Assembly (NCBI GenBank): GCA_030159075.1
Contig: BROG01000486.1
Coordinates: 310,001-374,000 of the forward strand
Length of the DNA stretch: 64,000 bases
Source of the DNA: Atrina japonica
Lineage: Eukaryota; Mollusca; Bivalvia; Pterioida; Pinnidae
Reading direction: 5' to 3'
Positions within the stretch are counted from its first letter, which is position 1. The number at the start of each line of letters is the position of its first letter. This document shows, piece by piece, positions 53,901 through 64,000 of the stretch. Made by a program: the position numbers and the translations under genes. The notes beneath the pieces were generated by a model, which was given only the letters and a program-made list of their open reading frames with translations, did no database searches and was not told the DNA's origin.

Positions 53901-56092
53901 GCGCTCTTTGGAACATTAGTTTTATAAGAATTGCAAATTTTGTATTCATGATTATAAGCTGGTCTGTTGAGAAAGATTTATCTCTTGGCAAAGTTTCAAA
54001 AACGAATTTACGCTAGATGTAATCCTAATTTACATAAGAGCACTAGTTTTCCTCTAAAGGCCTTTGTCAGTGCTGGGATACATTGATGTGTAATTTGACA
54101 TGTTGAAATGAAAAACAAAATAAAATTATTTTCATCAGAAATTGATTAGATATTCATGATAAACAAAGAGAGTTTAGTCATCTTTCTGTTCGTTAACAAA
54201 CACACTTTTCCTGACCCAAATCCAAAATGCTTACACATGACTTTCTGTATATGTTACAATAGATGAGATAATTTGGCGCCGGAATATCATTTTCATTTAC
54301 CTGGTGAAGAGAATAAAATACACAAAGACTGTTTTCGCGTTACATTTATTCCTAGTTCATTTTGATTTGGATAAGACTCATGGAGGATTTGCCAATTCTC
54401 AGTCCTCCACGCCCCTGATCCTATTTCTGTATTTTCCAGAGTCAGACCCGAGTTTGTCCAACGTTCACCATGTCTTTATATCGTTTTCTGGACTCTCCAA
54501 AAATTAGAACTTTGGTATTGGTATTTTTGTTATATTTAATGATATATTTGAGAAGTAAATGAATACATCAAAATCAATAAATCAAATTTAACTCATTTAC
54601 GGAGTTATAATGACGATTAATTTGGAAAGTCGAATTGCTAGATATATAGTCCAATTGTACATTTTATATGTGAGAAACGTGTCATTCAAATCTGATGATC
54701 TACAATACATAGGCCAATGTTTCATGTATAAAAATGTCAAGTAACAAATTAAGTGCTGTCATGTTCAAATTATCCAATATACTACAAGTGTACCACCCAA
54801 TATATACTCGTTTTAGCTCGGCAATTCAATAATTCAATTATAATCGAATACTTCCATGAATATCAATTACGCTCAGAGATTGTTGGTTTTAACAATAAAA
54901 TACAAAACCGTTTTATAAGAAATTTATGTAAGCCTATGGTATATGTTCATCTATTCAAACCCATGTGACAAACATGATTTGGTTGCATTGATATAATACA
55001 GCCCGTCAATAAAACGAGAATGCTAATCTCAGCTTTTGAATAGCATGTCATATTTCAGTATTTATATCCAGAAAGGTGCGTTCTTATGTCTTTGTATAAG
55101 CCGCGCGTAGGTTTTGTGCAGTAGCATATGTTAATAGATACCCTGGTTGTACTGGAATTGATAGGTTTATGTTGCATGTAGAATTACTTTTATACTAGAT
55201 CTATATCTACACGCCACATTGTTAAACGTGAGGCAGGTTGAACAAATACATATGTACCTCTAATTGTTGATATCGATATTTCATTATAATCACTAGTGTA
55301 CGTCAGACACAAAAAAAGCAATTCGTGTCTATGTCCAGCTCCTGATATATAAATAGCAATCATATGACTGTTCATATAACCACCAAAGGCCGTACAAGGA
55401 CATTGACAATGGCTGACTTCTTTGACTGGTCAAAGTTGGCCTGCTGAGTAAACAGGGGCCTCCAAAAGCCTGAATCCCTATAGGGGCTTAGCGGCAAAAA
55501 TCTTCCCTTTGCAGGATCTACACACTGCGAGTTATATGTGACCGTGTAGAACATTTATAAACATATGTGGATACTATAGTCCAGTAAATTCGAAGAAACA
55601 TGTAATTATAAATTATGTACAGCGTCTGATGCATTGTGAACAGTAATATTGTTTTATTGTATTTTTGGGGTTTTTTTTTGTTCTTTTCTTTTCTTTTTTC
55701 GCATTTTGTTTACAGTTTTTGTTTTAAAAAATCAAGTGAAATTTGATTGAATAGTGGCCAGTGGTTTTATACAAACGTTATGATAAACGTCGACAGAAGC
55801 AAAGAGATGATTGATGGCAACCGGGTTATTATTTCTGGAAGTAAATTGACAAAAATAACTTTATTATGATATAGAAAATGTATAAAATTATTTTCCGAAA
55901 ATCGTTTTAAAATCAGAGACATATATATTACAAGGTTATCTGTAGTTAAAACCATAAAGATGACTATATGCCAGACATTTCTTATCGTCTGTAATAGATC
56001 GACTACGAGTTAATTTTACAAAATATATCTCAAATTAAACGGGTACGTTGTACTGTTTATCTCCATCCCTTGAATTGATACAGTAAACAAGT
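53901..56092. other. No gene seen
   Basis: Apart from a retroelement tail at 54370-54540 I see no recognisable feature. Open frames at 55190-55554 on the reverse strand resemble no known protein. Confidence 0.45.
54370..54540 (+). mobile_element. Penelope-like retroelement 3' tail, forward
   Basis: CGCCCCTGATCCTATTTCTG, TTTCCAGAGTCAGACCCGAG, TTTGTCCAACGTTCACCATG and TTAGAACTTTGGTATTGG follow the order of the tail at 23425-23695. Confidence 0.55.
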
Positions 56093-57122
56093 ATACAGAT
56101 GAACCTTGCTATTAAGACCACCTCACTGACTGACTCGATGTAGTAAGATAAGATAAGATTAACTTTATTTAAAAGTTTTAATTGGTCTGATTAGTGATGT
56201 GTTACAGTGGAACCTCGCTATTAAGACCACCTCACTGACTGACTCAATGTGGTAAGATAAGATAAGATTAACTTTATTTAAAAAGTTTTAACTGGTCTGA
56301 TTACTGATGTGTTACAGTGGAACCTCGCTATTAAGACCACCTCACTGACTGACTCAATGTGGTAAGATAAGATAAGATTAACTTTATTTAAAAGTTTTAA
56401 TTGGTCTGCTTACTGATGTGTTACAGTGGAACCTCGCTATTAAGATCACCTCAATGACTGACTCAATGTGGTAAGATAAGATAAGATTAACTTTATTTAA
56501 AAGTTTTAATTGGTCTGATTACTGATGTGTTACAGTGGAACCTCGCTATTAAGACCACCTCACTGACTGACTCAATGTGGTAAGATAAGATAAGATTAAC
56601 TTTATTTAAAAGTTTTAATTGGTCTGATTACTGATGTGTTACAGTGGAACCTCGCTATTAAGACCACCTCAATGACTGACTCAATGTGGTAAGATAAGAT
56701 AAGATTAACTTTATTTAAAAGTTTTAATTGGTCTGATTACTGATGTGTTACAGTGGAACCTCGCTATTAAGACCACCTCAATGACTGACTCAATGTGGTA
56801 AGATAAGATAAGATTAACTTTATTTAAAAGTTTTAATTGGTCTGATTACTGATGTGTTACAGTGGAACCTCGCTATTAAGACCACCTCAATGACTGACTT
56901 AAACAGGGGAGATAAGATAAGATTAACTTTATTTAAAAAGTTTTAATTGGTCTGATTAGTGATGTGTTACAGTTGAACCTCGCTATTAAGACCACCTCAT
57001 TGACTCATTCAAAGTGGTCATTTAAGTAAGGTTCTGTAATTTTAATAGATACCCTATTAATCAAGAGACTGAGTACTTGTGATCGGAAATGTGAGGTGGT
57101 ATTTAGGCGAGGTTCAACTGTA
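56093..57122. mobile_element. Inverted-repeat element with internal 109-bp array
   Basis: The left end TACAGATGAACCTTGCTATT and the right end, whose reverse complement is TACAGTTGAACCTCGCCTAA, are terminal inverted repeats. Between them a 109-110 bp unit is repeated about 7-8 times. Each unit has CAGTGGAACCTCGCTATTAA, CCTCACTGACTGACTCAATG, AGATAAGATAAGATTAACTT and GGTCTGATTACTGATGTG. The copies are nearly identical. The AGATAAGATAAGAT segment supplies clustered WGATAR motifs. Confidence 0.88.
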
Positions 57123-57280
57123 ACTATGATATCACTGTTATTATCAGGCTATGAGGACCTCGATTCTCATGCCAGGGCAATGTGATTAGCGTTGTATTCT
57201 CCGTAAAGTGTAGAGGTCCGCTACTATATGATCTAGTTTAAAACGTGAATGTTTTGTTCTACCCCAAAGATCCCCGTAGC

Positions 57281-57552
57281 CCCTGGTGGTTTGATTTTGA
57301 TTTGATTTTGATTTTTTGTTTTACGCCATTCTCAACAATCTTTCAGTCATATGATGGCGTCCAGTTTCTATTGGTGGAGGAGAAACCCCGGTTACCCGGG
57401 TAAAGACCACCGACCTTCCGCAAGAAAACTGGCAAACTTTCCCACTTAATTCGAAATGACCCTAGCGGGATTCGAACCAGAGGTGAGAGGCCTTGTGATT
57501 TAAAGCGCAATGCTCTAACCACTCGGCCACGGTGCCCCCCCCCCCCCCCCCG
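57281..57552 (-). mobile_element. tRNA-derived SINE, complete
   Basis: Read on the reverse strand: a G-rich start, then GGCACCGTGGCCGAGTGGTT (box A) and, about 40 nt on, CTGGTTCGAATCCCGCTA (box B), a tRNA-like head. A body with TTACCCGGGTAACCGGGGTT follows, then the 3' end GACGCCATCATATGACTGAA..GGCGTAAAAC and a tail of AAAATCAAATC repeats. It is the best-preserved copy of the SINE family in this window. Confidence 0.85.
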
Positions 57553-57643
57553 GTGGTCACCCTACATTTATTAACAAAACTCAAATCAAATACATAGATT
57601 TAAAAATAGATAGATAAACAAATAAACAAACAGACAGACAGAC

Positions 57644-57676
<33 letters not shown>

Positions 57677-60600
57677 TATTTCAATGATTGTTTTTTAATA
57701 ATATTGTACGTCATATAATTTTATCATGTTGGCTTTTGGTGTGTCGGGGTAAAAAGCAATGGTTACAGATAAATATTTGGGATTGTTAGAAATATAAGGT
57801 GCGTTTTATTTGTAAATCGAGAGCACATTTAACGCATATTTATAGATATTAATGCAGATATATATGTTTACAAATATTTCCGGACGAAAACGCCCTGATT
57901 TAAATGTCTTTTTAAGGTTTGTAATTCCATATAAGGACACATCATATTAACGGGTAGATTATGAATATATGTCGGAATATGACGCAAAGTAATTATTAAG
58001 CTAAATGACAAACACGAAAAGTAACTCTGTCATCGACAAAAAAAGAAAAGTCTTCTTAATAATTAGTGTCGTGTGCAAATCTTTCTGACGGAAGTATCTC
58101 GACGTGGTTTAAGTGGACTACTGTTCACCTGAGAAGAGTTGATATCGAAGGTAAGGACAAAACATGACCTTTCGGTACATGTGAAACTAACAGCATATGC
58201 TAAAATCATTTGCACTAGAAGAAAATATATCTTACTCTCTAATATCTTTTTCCGTTCTCATTAACGAGCTGAATTTAGCGACCAGTGGTTCGGACGTTTT
58301 CAAATTGTTTTGGCTTGGCGCCATAATAACATTGACAAAACAGACAGCTTTAACAGCTGTTTGTGTTCAAATTTTGAACTTAGAATAGAGTTAGGGTTGG
58401 TTTAAGAAGCAGACATATGCGTGGAATGTTAAGAATGTCATTCATTTGATTTTGTATTTAAAACTAACCTGACAGTCGGGTCCCGCTACATTATATTTGA
58501 CATTATTCCCGTGAGAAGCACCGTTAACAGGTAAACTTTATATTGCGACTTCATTAATATTTATTTTCACTTCTAAATTCCCCTCCAATTTTCATTGATT
58601 TATGGATTTTGGCTGTTATAGTTTTAGCTGTCGCAGATTTGTAAACTTTACACGAAGATTATATAACAACGTGTTACTTGTTGAGGGTAATTAATTATCG
58701 TCATGAATTTTATTGGGTTTTGGTGTATAAATATGAGCACCTGCTTGTACTTATAAAGTTTATATCTCTTCACCTTACCGTTGCTTTAACCTCATGAAGT
58801 ATCAGTTTTGATCACGGAGATTGGCAATCAGCTTTGCCTTAATCAAGTGAATGTAATGTGTATATATTTCATCTGCTACAGAAAGGGGGTGTGTCCCAAT
58901 TTATTTATGTCACATACCCTAGATTCAGCAGGCAGTGATGTAGGGCACTTGGTTTATTTTTGGATACAGGAGAAAAGTGTTATTAAACTGATGCCTCTGT
59001 GAGGAGAAACATTGAAGTAGCTTATAATGTCAACATTTATAATAAAGACCAGTGTCTAATGCCTTTACTCTAACATTATAGGCATATGTTATTAAACTAG
59101 CAACTTTCAGTGTATAAACAAGATGCATTGAGATAAGTCACTGTCGAAATTAAAAACAGGAAACAAAAAGGCTGTAGATGATATTTCATCTGATAGATTT
59201 ATATCAGTGCAAAGGGTTTTCCCCAATAAATTTTCATTGAAGGGTCCAATAATGGCAAATTATGGGGTTGATTTTTATGAATATATATATTTTTTCTAAT
59301 GTATCATTACTTCTAATCATTTCATGAATGTTCACATTAAGATACAATTATGTGACATCGTCATAACAACATTATTCATGTACAATTAGGATTTTGTTCT
59401 ATATGATCTGATATACCTTGTACTTCTCGTTTTACAATGCATTCCTTCTTGGACAGATTCAGGGCTCAATATGCACATTCACATACATGTATATTTGTAG
59501 TACTCTGACTTAAATACCCTCTTCCTATTGAAGTTTTATTTTTCAGTGGCCAGACAACTGTTTTTGATTTAACTCTCTTTAATAGTTTATGGTTATTTAC
59601 ATGTACAAGTGTGAGTGAAAGTTAGAAAATTGGCAACAGAATCCCCCAGTGACTTTTGAAGATCAGCTGAACCATCCTATGTGTATTAGAAAATAAATTG
59701 GTCTTGTTGCAATTCTAGTGGTTCTTCTAAGTAGCCACTTGCCCAAATTAAAAAGAAATTTTTGTGGAGATCTGTGTGTTGTGAGTTAGTTCCATGTTTA
59801 ATTCTTTCATTTCTATGGAGACGTCACCCTCTGTACGTGAAGTGTCACAGATTAAGAGTAAGACATGAGGTAGGAATTTATGTCAATGCATTGAAGACTC
59901 TCTAATGTCCCATCCATAGTGACTGTACCACAATACAGGACCCTAGTTGTAAGTCTTTACAGAAGTAACTAACTTGCAGGTTATGCGTAGAAGCTTAGAG
60001 ATTGGACAATCACTAACTGTGTAAGTCAATAAATGAACTTTCCATGTTCATAAATGACCCAGTGTTAGAATCAAAAGTAAAACCATGACTTCCCTTTCAC
60101 AATGTTGTCCACACCTAGCCAGTAGGTTTGTGCTGAATAATATTAAAAAAAAGGTCCCAGAGTATTATGAGACTGTTGTTTATTACAGTGTACAAAAACC
60201 TTATTCCGATCAGATTGCTTTTGTATATATGATGTTAAGCTTTGTTTGGGACTGACAGTAAGAAAAAAGTAGTGCACATCATACAAGAACAAAGTTGACC
60301 ATGAGAAGAAATCTTATGGAACATTTGTACAAATATAAACATAATACATTGTACCTAAGTTATAGTTTTGCAATATATGGCCAAAACAAATGTTCATTGT
60401 TATTTTTCTGTCAATAAGCAATGGATGTGTTACAATGAAAATGCAATGTTACATTGTAGAGGAACATAGCATATGTGTGTGTGTGCATGCATGTGTGTGT
60501 ATGTGTGTGTGTGTACACTGTATGGATGTATCAACAGATATACAAAGAACATGAGCTATGATACATTGTACATTATCATCTTTAAATCAACTGATTAGTG

Positions 60601-61074
60601 ATGCACAGTGTAATACAATGTATGATTCTTCACTTCCAGGGATCATACCAGTATTCATGTCAAGTTTTTAAAACCAAAATTTCTTTCATTAGCAATTGTC
60701 GTTTATTTTCATTTTTTGTTTCCCTTAAATTAAAATATTTGGAATATGTTAAATTGAGAATTTTGTTTTAAATTTTGAATCAACCACAACTAGAAACCCA
60801 CTCTACACTTACTAGTACAGTTTTGTACCTACATGTATAGCTACATGTAGTTTGTAATTGATTTCAGTTAGATCTACATGTAGTGTTTTAGTAACATTAA
60901 ACATCAAAATAATTTTCACAAACTTGACCTCAAATTGTAAGAGATGTTTTTACTCTTCTTCCTCATATTTTTTCCTTAATAAGTAGATATTCAGATAAAA
61001 CAAGAGAAGTATTTCCTGTCTGGAAATTAATCTAACAACTTACAAGTCAACAATATTTTGCACTTTATGTGGTC
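57553..61074. other. Gene-free stretch upstream of LIM gene
   Basis: Holds a (GATA)n run (57645-57675) and short GT runs near 60475-60515. GATATCGAAG/GTAAGG at 58141-58156 could be the donor of an untranslated first exon for the downstream LIM gene, but nothing else supports it. Confidence 0.4.
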
Positions 61075-61356
61075 ATCTTTCTCCTTGGTTGTTGTTGTAT
61101 TGTTGTTTAACATCCCACTCAAGAAACTTTCGCTCACATGGAGACATTACCAAATGCCGATGAAAGGCTTCAAATTTTGGCCTATGCTCGGCACTTATAG
61201 CCATTGAGGTTTCTTTAACATGCCGAAACCTACTAAAACACAGGAAATTAGTTTTTGCTGTCTCATCTGAAGGACAGGGAAACAACCTGCCACCAACTGG
61301 ACTCAAACTCGTGATCAAGTCAAATGTGCCACCGAATGAGCCAGGCCGGCTCCTCT
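61075..61356 (-). mobile_element. tRNA-derived SINE, second family
   Basis: On the reverse strand GCCGGCCTGGCTCATTCGGT (box A-like), then GATCACGAGTTTGAGTCCAG (box B-like), then a body with GTGCCGAGCATAGGCCAAAA and the 3' end TTTCTTGAGTGGGATGTTAA with a CAACAATA-type tail. Mollusc SINEs are known to end ..GGGACGTTAAACAA. The 110-codon open frame across it is an artefact. Confidence 0.8.
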
Positions 61357-63050
61357 TCAGTCGTATGTGTACATGTATTTGGCTATGAGTATGATATAAA
61401 AACATCTATCTGAAATTTGTGTATATGTACAAAAATAATGTATTGTACATGTACATGTGTACTGACTCCTGTATTAGTTTTTTTTATTCTTTTATCATGT
61501 TTTGTTGAAAATCATAAACACAATATTAATACATGATGCAGATTATACATATTGAGCTTGTAATTTATTTATCATCTACTTACATATAAACAGGTACATG
61601 AATACATGTACTTACCTGGTTCATGACATTCCTATGTGATCAATAATATACAGGTGAAACAAGGTAGATGTAAGCTCTCGCTTCATAGAAGCATTTCTGT
61701 ATGTTCATATGTTTTACCTCAGGATATAGGGAAAAATCTGGGTGTTGTCTGATAAATTATTATAATTCTTAGGTGTGTATTGTTCTGGTTACATCTCTCT
61801 AGTGTTCGACAGGTGTATTCATTGGAGTAACATTAATTAAAGGTAATGTTTAATTCGTTACACACCAAAATTTAATTGTTTAAATGTCAAAATCTATATT
61901 GTTTTGGTACTAATAACCTAATTAATTTGAATTAATCTATTGAGACGTTTCTAAAAGCTGTTTCATGTAAGCCTTGAATATGTCTTTGTTCTTAAGTATA
62001 CTCTTCTGTTTGTATAAAATGTTCCTGTACACCTTTTCAATTAAATGGCATTATGTATTGAAAGCCTTTTGCACTGGAGGTACATTAATTCAACTTATCA
62101 ATTACTTACTATAATTAGAAGCACAGATAATTATTTAATTAGATTTCAGCCTGATCATCAATTTTAAAACTTAGTTTATAGATAACGGAATTGTTCCAAA
62201 GCTTAGGTTTATATATATATAGACTTTTATCATTTTGATCTTTCCACTTCTCATAAGTGAAATGTCTGTGATGAACTTATATTTTACATTTCATTCAACA
62301 AATGCTCTCTTAAAATACTGAAAGAAATAACCTAAGATGTGTGTTGGTACTATATTTTTTTCTTTTTTTTTTTACCAAAACCATGCGCTAAATTAAATGC
62401 CAAGATTTTTCTTCTGGAGTTAAGGATGAGTCACTCTCGCAAATCTCGACTTTTATCTGTAGCCATACTGTCAGATGTTCCTATCTGTTCTATATCTCGT
62501 ATTGAAGCAATACTACCTCAGACTAAGCAGAGCTTGTGATACACAATGGATTTCAAGTTTAAATACTGTATTATTTATTTTCTTATTTATATGTTAAATT
62601 TGGTTGTGCTTGCTTGCTTTTTATTTCCTAATTTATGGGGATTTTTATTTTCAAAATCAGGTGTTTCTGGTTAATTTCCATATGAGAACAATATTGTCGA
62701 TGTTACATGTATTTTCCTACAACAGATTGTGTTCTAAATTGAAATAATCAAAAGAATGTGAATTAGTGACCATTTGGAAATTAAATTTACCATGTGTAAA
62801 TTTCATTTGCTGTTAAGTTGAAATATATTCTATAAGATGGAATTTGACAATTTCTTTGATTATCATTCTTTTAACTTGTTTTTATTTTCATTATAGGACA
62901 TACAATTACAAGAGTAGAAAATTAAGTTAATTGTATTTGAAGTCTGGAGTATTACATGTCAAGAGTGCAATTGGAAAAAAAAATTAAGATTTTCCCAGGA
63001 TATCACTGTTAATACAGGAATTTTACATACATAAAAAATTCATATTTCAG
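61357..63050. other. No feature seen
   Basis: AT-rich sequence upstream of the LIM exon, without a supported exon or repeat. Confidence 0.45.
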
Positions 63051-63079
63051 ATCCTGCTATTAAAATAAGAAACGGCAGA

Positions 63080-63176
63080 ATGTCGGAGTTGTGTCCTAGA
63101 TGTAATAACCAAGTCTACTTTGCGGAGGAAGTAAGAGCTCTGGGTCAGAAGTGGCATAAACTCTGTCTCAAATGTG
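63080..63176 (+). CDS. CRIP-type LIM protein, first coding exon (partial)
   Basis: Start of a small cysteine-rich LIM-domain protein; such proteins bind zinc and act as protein-interaction adaptors. A CATATTTCAG acceptor (exon from 63051) gives 29 nt of 5' UTR, then ATG at 63080 and [18 protein letters not shown].., ..KWHKLCLKC, ending at TGTG/GTAAGC (63176). The LIM ligands fit C-x2-C-x17-H-x2-C-x2-C exactly: Cys5, Cys8, His26, Cys29, Cys32. The pattern CPxCNxxVYFAExVxxLGxxWHxxCLKC is that of CRIP1 rather than CSRP, and the phase-1 donor would continue to Glu as in CRIP1 (LKCEKC). The rest lies beyond the window. The open frame after 63176 is intron. Confidence 0.88.
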
Positions 63177-63631
63177 GTAAGCTTTCTTCTTTATGTTGTG
63201 TTAGAAAACAAGTTATTTGTAACTTTTCAGTTTCATTCTGTTTGTTTCAGATAGGTAGATGTAAAAAATTAAGCCAGCAAAACTGGATTATTAACCTAGA
63301 TAATAGTGAATATATGGTATTGTTATATAAAATGTAGGTCATACAGTTATACAAAATGTAGGTCATACAGTTATGTTATACAAAATGTAGGTCACAGGGT
63401 TTTGTCATACAAAAATGTAGGTTACAAGAATAAAACAAAAGTAAAAGTATTGATGACATGAAAAATCTTGAAATGGGATTCAGTGATATACAAATAATAA
63501 TTCCATGTCTGTGTATGTATATTTCTGAAGTACATGTAAGGGGGATGCATTTTGATTTATTTACTGAAATGGACATGGTAACAACTTCAGTTGCCATGAG
63601 GTGAGTTGGCTGCTTGAAGAATGACTATGTC

Positions 63632-64000
63632 GTAGGGCTGCAACGATACACTGTAATGATGATACGATACATATTGCGATTCGTACCTGATGATACGATA
63701 CATTTACGATACACAATAAAACAATTAAGTTGAAAATTCAATAATGAAATCATTGCACTTCTGTGCACTTTAAAAAAAAAATCTTTTGTTTCACATATAC
63801 TGTTTATTCTGTTTTGTTTACTTTTAATGTCAACTAAATGAGATTTATCCTGTTAAATAAATTAGTGACTACATTTGTTGAGATATATATTCGAAAAGGA
63901 ACATCATATTTTGGCTCTAAAACCATCAGATTCCACCAAACTGAAAGGTCGTAAATAAGTCACGGGGAACTGAGCTGTTACTTTTGAAATAGCCGTGGCC
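63632..64000. mobile_element. Probable hAT-type transposon end
   Basis: TAGGGCTGCAACGATACACT followed by repeated GATACGATACA motifs (63638-63715) resembles the terminal repeat of hAT-family elements (known ends CAGGGCTGCAACGA). The other end is not in the window and no transposase was seen. Confidence 0.45.

Noticed and set aside
55190..55554. Two adjacent reverse-strand open frames of about 60 codons
   Set aside because: No domain, no consistent splice sites and no similarity I recognise.
57430..57540. Genuine tRNA gene on the reverse strand
   Set aside because: Box A and box B are present, but the sequence continues into a SINE body and tail and the acceptor stem does not pair well. Likewise for 23.7, 34.7, 36.1 and 61.3 kb.
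61073..61405. 110-codon open frame on the reverse strand
   Set aside because: It is fully explained by a tRNA-derived SINE.
63177..63337. Continuation of the LIM open frame
   Set aside because: The frame passes a consensus GTAAGC donor and loses the LIM pattern, so it is intron.

Overview
This is an animal nuclear genome window. It is AT-rich, with genes split into short exons by GT-AG introns, long intergenic tracts, many TA/CA microsatellites and dense degenerate transposable elements. The tRNA-derived SINE types, frequent ACATGTA motifs and dispersed inverted-repeat elements resemble those of bivalve molluscs. That taxonomic call is inference from pattern recognition; I could not run a search.

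Layout. (1) 1-8962: the last two coding exons of an ARF6 small GTPase gene on the + strand (7707-7905 and 8820-8962). No exon for its N-terminal half is visible, so bases 1-7706 are probably intron. (2) About 9-25 kb: no convincing host gene. This stretch holds microsatellites, a tandem 360-390 bp repeat (17.6-18.5 kb) and several pieces of one retroelement family with a Penelope-like reverse transcriptase, the longest at 21.3-23.7 kb. (3) 25-34 kb: caspase gene A, + strand, at least 12 exons, with a long linker prodomain made only of short 1-1 phase exons followed by a caspase p20/p10 domain. (4) 35.8-51.5 kb: caspase gene B, - strand, 8 exons, 401 codons predicted from an in-frame ATG. A and B are convergent (tail to tail), with identical lengths for their two central catalytic exons (303 and 184 nt) and the same splice phases, so they are paralogues. 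The introns of B carry a mariner relic, a 2-kb 23-bp minisatellite, a 50-bp minisatellite and an array of GTGATATCAC palindromes. (5) 52-63 kb: repeats, including a 109-bp array amplified inside an inverted-repeat element (56.1-57.1 kb) and two tRNA-derived SINEs. (6) 63080-63176: the first coding exon of a CRIP-type LIM protein, + strand, continuing past the window. A probable hAT-type transposon end lies at about 63635.

How the genes relate. The two caspases form a locus-level duplication. A keeps a near-canonical active site (SSHG, QACQG). B keeps the His and Cys but has QGCSG, an altered S1/S3 loop, and no Asp between the catalytic Cys and the p10 core, so it probably does not mature by ordinary Asp cleavage. 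Neither shows a CARD or DED exon that I can recognise in this window. ARF6 and the LIM gene are unrelated neighbours.
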